A DNA stretch of 64,000 bases from NCBI RefSeq assembly GCF_001039355.2, contig NW_019774069.1, positions 7,373 to 71,372 on the forward strand. Direction: 5' to 3'. This DNA is from Lingula anatina. Taxonomy: Eukaryota; Brachiopoda; Lingulata; Lingulida; Lingulidae. The notes under the pieces were generated by a model, which made no database searches, was not told where the DNA came from, and saw only the letters and a list, made by a program, of their open reading frames with translations. This document shows, in pieces, positions 37,165 through 47,382 of this stretch. A program made the position numbers and the translations under genes. Each line of letters starts with the position of its first letter. The first letter of the stretch is position 1.

Positions 37165-39259
37165 GATAATGATGATGATAAAGCAAATAATAAATAAAAA
37201 TGAAAATAAATAAATAAATAATAAAAAGTTGCATAAATAGTTACAAGAATGTGACGCCCCAATCATGACCCAAACATTGAAAGAATTACAAAAGTAGTGA
37301 CAAGTGACTTAAAGGGATAATAACTCTTCGTTTTGGCCAAAAAATTAATTTTCCTGGAGTAAACACCCATTTTCCCATACTTACCAATGGTTAATGAATC
37401 CATTTTTACATTCAAAGTTATTCACTGATTTTTTCCAAAAAGTTAGTTTTTTTTTAAATAATCTCTAAGAGATTATAACAGAGTATAGCTATCAATGGAG
37501 GTCACGTGGTCTGAAAACAAGCTCAGATATCAGAATAATAGCTATAACTGCCGTTTTTGTGGTACAACAGAATATATTGTATTTCTATGAGTTGATCACA
37601 ATGTTTTTATTGTGAAACAGATATCTCATACGAAGAGTTATTATCCATTTAATACGTCTTTTAATACTTCTGAATGACTTATATAATATTTCTTTTTTAA
37701 AGAGATAACAACTGTTCATATGAAATAAACGTTTCACAAAAATACAGCTCACAGAAATATAATAAATTCGATTTCACCACCAAAACGGCAATTAACGCAA
37801 TAATTCTGGAATTTGGGGTTTCCATCACATCACGTGACCTCCAACGATGGTTACATTTTGAGAATATTACGAAAAAAAAAACTGTTTAGGAAAAAAAAAA
37901 AAAAACAGGGACTAACTTTGAATGTCGGGATGGATTCATTAACCATTGATAAGTACGGGAAATTGTCCTTTACCCCAGGAATTTTTTTTTCTTTTTTTTT
38001 TTTTTTTTTGGCAAAATGGTAAAAAAAGGTACCAAGGAGTTACTTTACATAAAAATTAAAAAACTTTGCTTACGTTATCACACCTAGCCTACTTGCTACG
38101 GAAGAAAAATATGGTCTCAGAGGAAACGGTATAGGTGCTTGTTGCGACGATATTGGAGGTACATGTGGATCTCCGTGTGCACGCAGTCGGGACAAGACTT
38201 TTCCGGTATTTTCCTCCAGCGCATTTTTGATATCGGCTGTCTGTTGTCGATTGTCGTCTTTCACAGAGTATGCCATATCCATGAGCATTTCATAAATTAT
38301 GTCTGCATCTTTCGTATTTTCCTAAATTCATACATCGAGAGCATGATATCAATATGTAGAAGGATACTAAATGTATATGTTGAACTTACAATCATGGGCG
38401 CATGGATTTAAAATAGGTTAAGTTGCAATAGAATAAATGGAAAAGTACGTAACTCCCCCTTTACGAAAAAGTTACGCAAGGAAATTATATAAGAAAACCA
38501 TTCACAATTTTTAGTGCTGCATGTGCGTACTACTAGTATTTGCATTTGCCATTCACTGTCGGTGTCTGTAAAACTAGGATCCATGATACCTTCTATACTA
38601 GTGTCCAAATAGAGACGCCCTACCTTTGTTCTCTCATCCAGTATAATTTTATCTTTTTCTGAAATCTTTTGGTTTAGGGAATCTGTTAAATCACTTAGCT
38701 CTCTAACTTTATCCTTCAGTGTTTTGTTTTCATTTTCAGTGTCACGTAGTTTTTGCTCTAATTCAAGCTTTCCATCGAATGATGTCTGCATTCTTTCCTT
38801 GAGTGTGTTAAATTCCATTTTCATTTTTTCATTATCTTTTAACAAAAAGGTCGTGTTCTTACGTAATGCCTCGTTTTTTAACAAATGAGCGTCTGCTTCG
38901 TTCCTCACCTCTTCTAGAAGTGTCTGTAGTTCAGTTACTTTAAATTTTAGTTTTTCCAGTAGATCATCTTTTTGCTGCAACTCACGCTGTTGTTTCTCTA
39001 TATGGGAATCTTTATCGCACAAATTCTTTGTGTAATTTGCTTCTTTGATTTCCAAGTCAGAAACTGCTGCATGTGCTGCTTTCAACTTCAGTAGTACACA
39101 CTCTTGCTCCTTTCTTAGTTCATCTAAACAATTATCTTTTTGATGTATTAATGCTTCACATTTACGGCATCTTTCTTTTAACAAATCCTCATTTGATGTC
39201 AATGCTTCAAGATGCATTGTCACTTCCTTACACATTGCACAGCGCACATTTGAACTCAT
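35478..39259 (-). CDS. Coiled-coil / Death-domain / CARD protein, family not recognised
   Basis: Probable cytoplasmic adaptor of innate immune or cell-death signalling. Model on the minus strand: 39259-38624, 38321-38084, 36838-36644, 36416-36138, 35758-35478; all phases agree and give 542 residues. Residues 7-34 hold two CxxC pairs (CAMC, CRKC). Residues 20-212 are a long coiled coil rich in Lys and Glu. A Pro-rich linker leads to a Death domain (about 283-356; SLARALGIPEDVSANIWE, VVWRLLGKW). A CARD follows (about 360-448; GVLSSKQAERI, AFECFLHALESSGQNHIKE). The tail is basic (FRRLFSSIRRSFKRKSK). The end of the first exon (AAG/GTAGGG at 38624) is the best phase-0 donor before an in-frame stop, but it is the least certain junction. 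The exon 2 donor is AG/GTGTGA. No RNA evidence is available. Confidence 0.7.
35882..35962. repeat. (ATC)n(ATT)n microsatellite
   Basis: ATC-type units pass into about 50 bases of ATT repeat, inside the last intron of the Death/CARD gene. Confidence 0.95.
37108..37163. repeat. (AAT)n microsatellite
   Basis: About 56 bases of AAT repeat in an intron of the Death/CARD gene. The poly-Tyr and poly-Ile open frames across it are artefacts. Confidence 0.95.
37313..37648. mobile_element. TTAA-flanked miniature transposon, full-length
   Basis: A 336-base element lying between two TTAA sites (37309-37312 and 37649-37652). Terminal inverted repeats of about 18 bases: AGGGATAATAACTCTTCG at the left, CGAAGAGTTATTATCCAT at the right. 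It has no coding capacity. It matches the truncated copy at 21932-22179. The TTAA duplication fits piggyBac-type mobilisation. Confidence 0.85.
37701..38046. mobile_element. Diverged TTAA-type miniature transposon, opposite orientation
   Basis: It starts after TTAA (37697-37700) and matches 37313-37648 in reverse orientation, including the shared core ATGGATTCATTAACCATTG. It contains poly-A and poly-T expansions. The right terminus (AGTTACTTTA) is degraded and no right TTAA is seen. It ends about 40 bases from exon 2 of the Death/CARD gene. Confidence 0.65.
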
Positions 39260-39747
39260 TTTGGTTTCTCGTAAATAGTCACATTTGCAATATCTCTACG
39301 GGTGTCATCCACATGGACTACACTGAAGGATGAAAAAATAGTTGAATATTAAACCATGCCTATCACGGGCAACATAAGAAACATCGTTCACAAAAACAAC
39401 AAATGACCTTGACCATAGACTGCACGACCTTCTAAAACAAGACAGATTGACACATATTCACTTCGGATTTGTGAGGCATGGATAATTTAATAAGAAGTGC
39501 ACCAGTTGACTGCATGTTGAACTTCAATATATTTTAGCCTTTATGTTTTTATCTTTTTTTTTATTTGGGGATTTTATCTATGTTACCAACTTCTATCAGT
39601 ACTCTTATTACAATTAATTATTAATCCCATTGACCCCAAACTATGTCGTTGTCTGTGTATTTATCCAACTCTACATGGAACAAGCTGCATTTGTTAAATA
39701 TTAACCCCTTAATTTTGTATTTTCGTGGATAATGCAATAGTTTAACG

Positions 39748-40337
39748 CAGGAGCGGATCCAGGATTATTTGAAGGCGTGGGGTTCGGGGCCCCGAATAAA
39801 TTGTATTGTAGAGGGCGAATGGTGCCATTTGGTACGGTTTAGAACTATGATTTAAACTAGAAAAGCACTCAGAGAGCGCAGACCTCCGCCAAGGCAGCAA
39901 AGTCTCCATCAAATGCCGTTTCACCCCTAAATTTTCGATATTTTTGATTATTGATTATTAATAGATTATTGATCCGGATCACCACCTAAAACGAATCATC
40001 TGTTCCTTGGCCCACTTCTGACAGTTCCTGAAAATTTCATCAAAATCGGTCCATAACTTAGTTTTTTTATTATTAATAGATTATTGATCCGGATCACCAC
40101 CAAAAACGAACCATCTCTTCCTTGGCCCACTTCTGACAGTTCCTGAAGATTTCATCAAAATCGGTCCATAACTTTTTGAGTTATGTTGATGACAGACAGA
40201 CAGACAAACAAACAGACAAACAGGGGTTTGGCGGAGGTAATTATGATTTCAAGAGGGAACCATTGATGTGATATTTTTTCAGAACTCGAAGGGGAGGGTC
40301 AGGACCCCCCTAACCCCCCCTAACTCCGCCACTGGGG
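39748..40337. mobile_element. CAGGAGCGGATCC transposon with a nested insertion
   Basis: The outer element has termini CAGGAGCGGATCC and CTCCGCCACTG and is flanked by TAACG (39743-39747 and 40338-40342, with three extra G bases at the right end). Its outer parts match 35044-35351. A second element (39854-40241) is inserted inside. No transposase open frame is present. Confidence 0.7.
39854..40241. mobile_element. Nested repeat with CCTCCGCCAA inverted ends and an internal tandem duplication
   Basis: The nested element is flanked by the 8-base duplication TATGATTT (39846-39853 and 40242-40249). Near its ends are CCTCCGCCAA and TTGGCGGAGG. Inside is a unit of about 110 bases present twice in tandem (from about 39954 and 40068), carrying GATCCGGATCACCACC and CATCAAAATCGGTCCATAAC, and then a GACA/AACA-rich tract. 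I have an impression of a widespread animal repeat but cannot name it. Confidence 0.7.
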
Positions 40338-40565
40338 TAACGTTAAAAAACTGTGTGATATCTCATATGACGTTACCTATTGATGCAACGTACCAAAGGA
40401 TGGGTTAAATGGAAACACAACTCAGAATTTTTAGTCATTTATGAACACATGTCAGTCTATAACAGACGGCATCATAATTCTCTTTACACGTCTTATTACT
40501 CTTAACCTCACATGATGAGGCTAGCGCCACGTGACGGGGGGTGCGTACATACATTGTAGTCCAAA

Positions 40566-40700
40566 GGTTCATTGGTCCGGAAAATCGTAAAATTTTCATC
40601 AGTTTTTTTTTTTTTTTTTTTTTTTTTTNTTTTTTTCTTTTTTTTGATAATATTGTTTGTTGGTCCTAAGTTCTATAGTGAACATTCGGACCAATGAACC
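40566..40700. mobile_element. Short element with GGTTCATTGGTCCG inverted ends and poly-T centre
   Basis: Perfect 14-base inverted ends, GGTTCATTGGTCCG (40566-40579) and its complement (40687-40700), enclose a poly-T run interrupted by an N at 40629. No coding potential. No clear target-site duplication. Confidence 0.65.
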
Positions 40701-41597
40701 CTCCCCTTTTTCACCTTAATGTATATACACCATATGTACCTTATTGGTCTGGGGAATAGATACCTGATCTCTGAAAAACGAAACACGGCGTCATGTAAGT
40801 AACTTATTAAGATCGTTTTGTGCATTTTAAGAGTAATCAACCGACCACGGTGACGACAGAACGCCGGGTTATTGAATTGACAACAAAGGTCGTACCAAAC
40901 AAATAACACAAAATTAACTGTTAAGCTACTCACTTCTTCTCCCTCGTTTGCCACTTCTCATCTACCTGACTAAAGGGTCTATCATTTCTGTATAATGGAT
41001 AGTCCCCTGTGGCATCATTTTATGACATAAATGATAAGCACGATAATGATTATATGCCTTATCATACATTTATAATTCCCAAAAAAGACGATATCTAAGT
41101 CTTAGTTAATATATAATGTACCTTAGGCCTACTNTATTTCTTGTCACAACCCTGCATACTCTCTTCTTTGAGTCCGTAAGGGTTGATCCCGATGGTCAGC
41201 TCAAATTTCTCCTTATATCTATCCTTTATGTAAAAAGTTGCTTCTATGAAAGGTTGAACTTATGATTACACAGTAAACTCTCTAAAACTAAAACTGTTAT
41301 TATCCAATGAACAAGAAAAATGAAGTACAAGATAACTGAACTAGCTTCTGACAATTCCACGATGTTGGGATACAGGGGTAGGTCAGGATTTCACGTCTTT
41401 GGACTGTCTTGAGTTTATATGGGTCGATCACGCTGATTAGCTGAAGTTTTCACATGTATATACACTTTTCCTTTTGGTGCACTTGATCGCGATATGAAGA
41501 TTATTTCATTTTATTTGGTTCACCTATATTTACGCTACTATTCCCCGTCGTTCTTTCCCTCCAGTATGGCCGCTGGACGAGTGTTACGGAGCAAATA

Positions 41598-41605
41598 TGA
41601 CGTCA
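41598..41605. promoter_or_regulatory. Perfect CRE palindrome upstream of AIP
   Basis: TGACGTCA lies about 330 bases before the AIP start codon. It is the consensus site of CREB/ATF bZIP factors. Promoter use is inferred from position only. Confidence 0.35.
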
Positions 41606-41673
41606 CTGTAATGGGTTATAGTACCTTAGGCCTACTTATATTAATGTATAATGAGTTGCATTATTGTGAGGCC

Positions 41674-41830
41674 CAGAGGCGGATCCAGGATATATTGAAG
41701 GGGGGTCTGCGGATGCGAAGCCGACCCTTCCCCTCCCCCCCTCCCTTGGTGCGGGGTTCGGGGCCTGCAGAAACGGGGGTCCACGAAATTTTTTGGTATT
41801 TTAGAGGGCGAACAGAGATAATGTTGAGGA
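41674..41830. mobile_element. Left-end fragment of a CAG(A)GGCGGATCC transposon
   Basis: It starts with CAGAGGCGGATCCAGGAT and shares GTTCGGGGCC and TTTTAGAGGGCGAA with the relative at 39748. The right terminus is absent. It lies about 110 bases before the AIP start codon, so it may contribute to the AIP 5' region. Confidence 0.6.
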
Positions 41831-41937
41831 ATTGTGTTAGTTGTGATATATAGACCGAAAAGACATTACACGTTAGATGACACTACCCATCCTGCAACCT
41901 AACAAGACGAGACGAATTCGAAAGTTAATAGACTGCA

Positions 41938-42051
41938 ATGGATGACAGTTCAGCAGGAATCGAAAAGAAGATATTAGCATCCGGGAAAGGATCCCTCCCA
42001 GCGTTTTCAAATGGAGCTAAGGTTTTCAATTTTGAAAGTGACTTTTTATCC

Positions 42052-42111
<60 letters not shown>

Positions 42112-44637
42112 AATAGCACACAAACACACACTTCCATATTTATTAGCATTCTGTACACGCCAATGCACACGAGAAAGGTGAAGGGTTAATCTGAATACTA
42201 CCAAGGAAAAATATTCATTATAATATTGTTTAAATGTTTTTCTAGGTTTTATACTCTTTAACGATTTTCAGACACAGTTTCATTACAAGACCTGCAAGCT
42301 TGACGATGACAAAACAGTGATAGATGACAGTCGGAAGCTGATGAAGAAACCAATGGAGCTGATCATTGGGAAGAAATTTAAGTTGGAAGTGCTGGAGGCT
42401 TGTGTCAAAACCATGTGTGTGGGCGAAGTAGCACAGTTCACAGTTGCCAAACCTGTGAGTTTGTTTCATTACTGCCATAAGCATTGCATTTTATTCAATT
42501 CAAAATTTGGCGTCTAAAGAGTTATTGGTAGAGGATATCTCTATGGTACATGTATTACAGATAATAAATCCTGAGTTCACTGATATGATAATGTTAATAT
42601 ATTCTGAGTCATATAATTGTAGCAACTATGCACAATTTAGACAGCTAAGTACATGTAGAAACCAGTAAATAAAGGTTGTATTTCACTAAAATTTGGTTAT
42701 GACTATGGAATATCAGAAAATTATCTTTAATGAATTTTTTTTTACAAGTAAAGAAAATATTTGGGTTTTCATAGTGTAGTGGTGATATGCATCCTTTGTG
42801 ATAAGTAATCCGTGTGTTTCAGCTCCTGACTCAGTACCCTCTGGTATCAAAGCAGCTACGTGAAATCTTTGGAGAGAAGAAGAAAGGTGCAGACCACAGC
42901 CATCACTGTTGTGGAATGATGCAGTTGCAACAGGACCAAGGACTTGGATATGCTGATTTGGACCAACTTATGAAGGAACCACAATCTCTACAGTTCACAA
43001 TAGGTATTAATTGGTACCAATAAATCTCCAAATAATTATCCATTATAATAATTATTTTGAAAGCAGCAGGTATGTACATGTATGAAAGGAGTACACGTAG
43101 CTGAAAATGAAAAATTGATATTCCTATGACTGCCAGTCAGTAGGAAAATATCACCAGCCTGACAGTTTTCTGAGGGCATCCACTGCAATAATGGATGTAA
43201 TGTAAAGGATTTCTCCTAAGATTTATCCCTCACCTGCTTTTTGAGGTAGCTGCATGTACAACCTTTTCAATTCAAAGTAGGTACAGTACATGCTGTGTAT
43301 TTGGGGCAGAGCCTTTTTATTATTTTTTTTATGTTTGAGGGGGGAGAGGTATGCATGCCTAATACTCCCACTCAATACTTCTATAATGGCTATTTTATCT
43401 ACCACTGCATTTTTGAAATTTGAAAATAACCTTTTCAGAACTTCTGAAAGTGGAGGAGCCTGGAGAATATAAAAAGGAGACTTGGGTTATGGATGAGCCA
43501 GAACAAATTGCAGCAGTCCCACAGTTAAAAGATGAAGGGAATGCATTATATAAAGAGAAGAAATATAGTGAAGCTTCTGCCAAATATGGGCAGGCCATAG
43601 GAATATTAGAGCAGCTGTCAATGAAGTATGTCATTAAAACTATATGGAAGAATATACATATCATTGGGTGGCTTGGTTATTTTATTTTCAGTATTAACAT
43701 ATCTGTTCCCTACAGAATAACATCTAAATGTCTATCTATTTTTGAATCGGTGTTCCTCTTTACAAAAAAAGGGTTCAATAACTAACTTTATGTTGTTGTA
43801 ATTCAGAGAGAAACCACATAGTGAAGAGTGGAGTGAGCTGCAGGACAGAAAAATTCCATTCTTATTGAACTATTCACAATGCCTTCTTTTGCTTGAAGAT
43901 TACTACCCTGTAATAGAGCACACCACTACTGTGTTAGAGAGGGATCCTGGTATGTATGGCACACAAAACATGTTCACGGCTGCTGGCTGGACACATTAAA
44001 ACCTTTGATAGCATATAACTGATAAAGTTTAGAGGACCACATAACATACAAAGCTCAATCACATCTTAGAACTTTTAATTCCATGATGCACAATCTGACA
44101 TTTGTTATATTTTCCCAACTCTTAGTACATGTCATAAAAGTTTCAAATAGCTGGCACTGCCGAGTTTGGCCTTATGGTTTAAATTTGGCAATGAACAAAG
44201 TTATTGGATCATGTCATCCTGGTTTATACATGTAGCATGTGACTGTGGCACTGTGAGCCAGTTTTGTATGTGTATAAAAAAAGGAAATGCTTAGGTTTCA
44301 TGGATTCCAATGATCAAACTTAAGATTTACCTATTATTACATGTTGTAATTATGGATGCATTGTGTCAGTTCAATTTTTAGAAAACATTTACATTTTAGT
44401 TCACATTCAGAGCACTTGTATTTATTTTCAGGTAATGTGAAGGCATTATTCAGAAGAGCCAAAGCACATGTATCAGTATGGAACTTTGATGAAGCCAGAG
44501 CAGACTTTCACAAAGTATCAGAGCTGGACTCTACACTTAACTCTGCTGTGAAAAAGGAATTAAAATATTTAGATGATTTGCAGAGAAAAAAGGATGAAGA
44601 AGACAAAGCGAAACTTCAAGGAAAAATGTTTAGTTGA
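41938..44637 (+). CDS. AIP: Aryl hydrocarbon receptor-interacting protein (AIP/XAP2)
   Basis: A cytosolic HSP90 co-chaperone; in vertebrates it holds the aryl hydrocarbon receptor and phosphodiesterases. Exons: 41938-42021, 42272-42454, 42823-43003, 43439-43625, 43807-43949, 44432-44637. Phases agree and give 327 residues (human AIP 330). An N-terminal FKBP-like domain carries [18 protein letters not shown] and [14 protein letters not shown] region starts about residue 160 with [20 protein letters not shown]. The last exon gives [20 protein letters not shown] and ends [15 protein letters not shown]. The exon 1 donor AAG/GTTTTC is weak, but it is required by the phase and by alignment to the family. 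The ATG was chosen because [18 protein letters not shown] aligns with the family N-terminus. Introns are short. Confidence 0.95.
42052..42112. repeat. (CT)n/(CA)n microsatellite in AIP intron 1
   Basis: A CT repeat runs to about 42098 and passes into CA units. Open frames crossing it on both strands are artefacts. Confidence 0.95.
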
Positions 44638-45093
44638 TGAAGGATAAACTGTAATGGAGGAGCTATTTTGATAACACGAACTCAGAGATTTACCATCATT
44701 TGTTGTAAAGTGGGTTCAGTGAAGACACCATCTCATGACAAGTGTTCCACCTAGCAGTGCATACTTAGTTACATTCTAAACACAATGTTGAATTAAACAG
44801 CCTGCAAGTGCTCTTGTCCATGATTACTGCATCGAAGGGAGACTAAGATTCTCTGTGTACAACAGATTTTGTTTAAAATGCACACAGGTCTGTTGTAACT
44901 TTGTATTGGTAGTATTTTATGCCATTTCAATTGAAAAATAGCAATTATAGTTAGGACATGTGTACAAATATGTGTATTTATTAGTGAACCTTCATAGCCT
45001 GAGACTGCCAAAGTTTACATGTTCAGATCTGAATGTTTATCTGTTCACAAGGCATTTGAAGGGTAAGATAAGCAAAAAAAAAAAAAAACTCTT

Positions 45094-45308
45094 AGACCCC
45101 ATTCCCATAGATTTTAGATCGATCTATCCCTGTGGGGAGTCTCACTAGATTACTGTCAGCTTAGCCGGCTTAAGCGTCTGTCCCACCTACTAAAAGCTGT
45201 AAGGGGTTAATTTACTATGGTGGGCGCTTAGCTGACAGCAATTTAGCGTGAACCCCCAGGAAGTTAGGTCGATCTAGTTGGATCGATCTAATCTCTGGGA
45301 ATGGGGTC
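45094..45308. mobile_element. 215-bp miniature transposon with TTA target duplication
   Basis: Terminal inverted repeats GACCCCATTCCCATAGAT and ATCTCTGGGAATGGGGTC, subterminal GATCGATC palindromes, flanking TTA on both sides (45091-45093, 45309-45311). The 3-base TTA/TAA duplication is typical of PIF/Harbinger-type miniature elements. A related copy is at 48440-48655. Confidence 0.8.
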
Positions 45309-45815
45309 TTACAGTAAATACTGTTGTTTAAGAGAGGCAATGGAAGTAAAAGCTTGCTGAATACAAAACTTCATTTCACAGTAACAAGAAGTGAAGTATT
45401 TTTTTTAAATCTAAGCTGGGTGCCAAGTTATAATGAACCACCAAAAATAGGAAAAACTTTTTTCAAAAATTGGGAAAAAAATAGGGATTTTGTTGCAAAA
45501 TTAAAGCAAAAATAGTAATTATAAAGTCTCCAAACATCTTAAATCCATACTGGTCTACCATGTCTTTCCTTATAACACATTATTTCAACAACAATTAATC
45601 ATTAAAAATTAACAAACTTCTAAACAAGAACATGAAGTGCAAAGTCTCTATTTAATGCTTTAACCGTAACATTTCTAAATTTCAAAGGAACATACATTTC
45701 ATACATTGTACTCATGTAGTCAATACAATATAATATATATGCATAATGATATATTATGTCAAAATTTAACATCTAACGTTTTGGCCTTTTTTGCAGATGA
45801 ACAATTAGGCTTTTT

Positions 45816-46112
45816 ATTAGACTTTTTTTGTCCCCACTGCTGTCTGTTTTGCTGGGATGGCTTTTTTCAGCAACTTGCATGTCTTGTTGTCAAATGACCT
45901 ATGTTTGCCTTTAATTTCAAGGTGCTGTATCTCCTGTATCCCCTCAGTTTTGGGGATACCAAGCAACATGGTACCAAAGTTAACACTTCGTTAACATCTT
46001 TGCCAGAGAGAGCTTCATGCAGCTTGGATGTAGCATTATTAAACAGTTCATCTGCAGCACTCAACTCTTGCCTTACTGTTAATTTCTTTAAGGCAAAAAT
46101 CACCATTTTGTG
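45816..46112 (-). pseudogene. Degenerate open-frame relic, copy 1 of 2
   Basis: On the minus strand it reads LTVRQELSAADELFNNATSKLHEALSGKDVN and then loses the frame relative to its relative at 46556-46866. The two share sequence beyond the open frame, including GTGGGGACAAAAA downstream. I do not recognise the family; it looks like a decayed fragment of a transposon or retrocopy. Confidence 0.45.
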
Positions 46113-46555
46113 CTAATTTTCCCATTCTTTTTTTTATGCAATGTTGTTGTTGTTTTTTTCTACTTCTGATCTGTTTACTCTCTCCATTTCCTGGGCTTTT
46201 CTTTTTTCCCCTTCCAGCCCAAGCCTTTCCTCCCCCAGTCTCACTCAGTGTGTTACAAGGGCCAACCTGACTGATAATTTCAGCTTCTTTGAGACTGGTA
46301 AATACTCAGCCCGTATTATCTCAGGAAAACACTTAAAATGGGTCTAATTACATTTCTAAAAGGCTCTATTATGGCAATTTGTGGTGTTAGTATGCAATTG
46401 CCTGGGTATTATGTTGTGTTCTACCAGTAGTACCATTTTCTAACTTTCAGCAATGATGATAATGATTTAAAATTGATTATTTTGTAATGTAGTGTTCAAA
46501 ATGACAAAAAGTCAAATCAGTGTGTCATCCTTGTGGACATGAAAACTTCAGTTTC

Positions 46556-46866
46556 TAATTACTGGACTTTTTGTCCCCACTGCTATCTGTTATGCCAGCA
46601 CGGCTTTTTCCAGCAACTTGTGCATCTTGTTGTCAACTGACCTCCGTTTGCCTCCAATTTCATCATGGTGCTGTGCTGCTTTAACCCCCTTAGCTTTTGT
46701 GATGTCAAGTATCATGGTTCCAACGTTCACACTTTGTTTATTAACATTTTTGCCACAGATAGCTTCATACAGCTTAACTGTGGCATTATTAATAAGCAGC
46801 AGTTCATTTGTAGCATTTAATTCTTGCCTCGCTGTTGATTTCTTTTCAGCAAAAATCTTCCCCATT
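46556..46866 (-). pseudogene. Open-frame relic, copy 2 of 2
   Basis: A 91-residue frame on the minus strand reads KKSTARQELNATNELLLINN and continues with NVGTMILDITKAKGVKAAQH and SVDNKMHKLLEKAVLA. It is paralogous to 45816-46112. No splice sites or neighbouring exons support a host gene. It is probably a fragment of a mobile or duplicated gene of unknown family. Confidence 0.4.
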
Positions 46867-47382
46867 CGAATCTGTCTAGTCTAGACCTCTTGTACTTATC
46901 AAATATATATGGTTTTAAAAAGTTGATTCATTTCTTTCCATTCCTATATGATAGTATGTGAGATTGATCAGAGATCATATTTGCTCCACAAGCTGAAATT
47001 TTAAAGAAGATCATGTTAAACAGCCACTCTGTATTCAAAAACAACTTCTTTTAAACCTTAAAAAAAGTAATTAAAAAGTACCAAGTCACTATTCTGGATG
47101 CCAGGAGTCAAGTAAATTGTGAACAGTTCAAAATGTATAGGCAAAAATGCAAATTAAATTTATATAAAATACCCATTTTAATTCTATATCTTCACAATGT
47201 TCATTTTAGTAGCCTTGTCTTAAATTATTTTTAGATATTTTATTTAGATTGGTTTTTGCCAGGTTATTTTTAAATTATGTAGTCACACTTAAAAGAAAAA
47301 AAGACAAGGTGCTATCAGTAGAGCAGAAAATCATTAAGTTTTTTAAAGCTGAAAAGATTTTTTACATGGAATGTAAATAAAC

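Noticed and set aside
36998-37266. Open frames rich in Tyr and Ile on the minus strand
   Set aside because: They are translations of the (AAT)n microsatellite at 37108-37163.
38408-38540. C-terminal tail of the 283-codon frame as normal coding sequence
   Set aside because: It turns hydrophobic and irregular after the AAG/GTAGGG donor. Splicing at 38624 joins in phase to the next exon, so the tail is probably intron.
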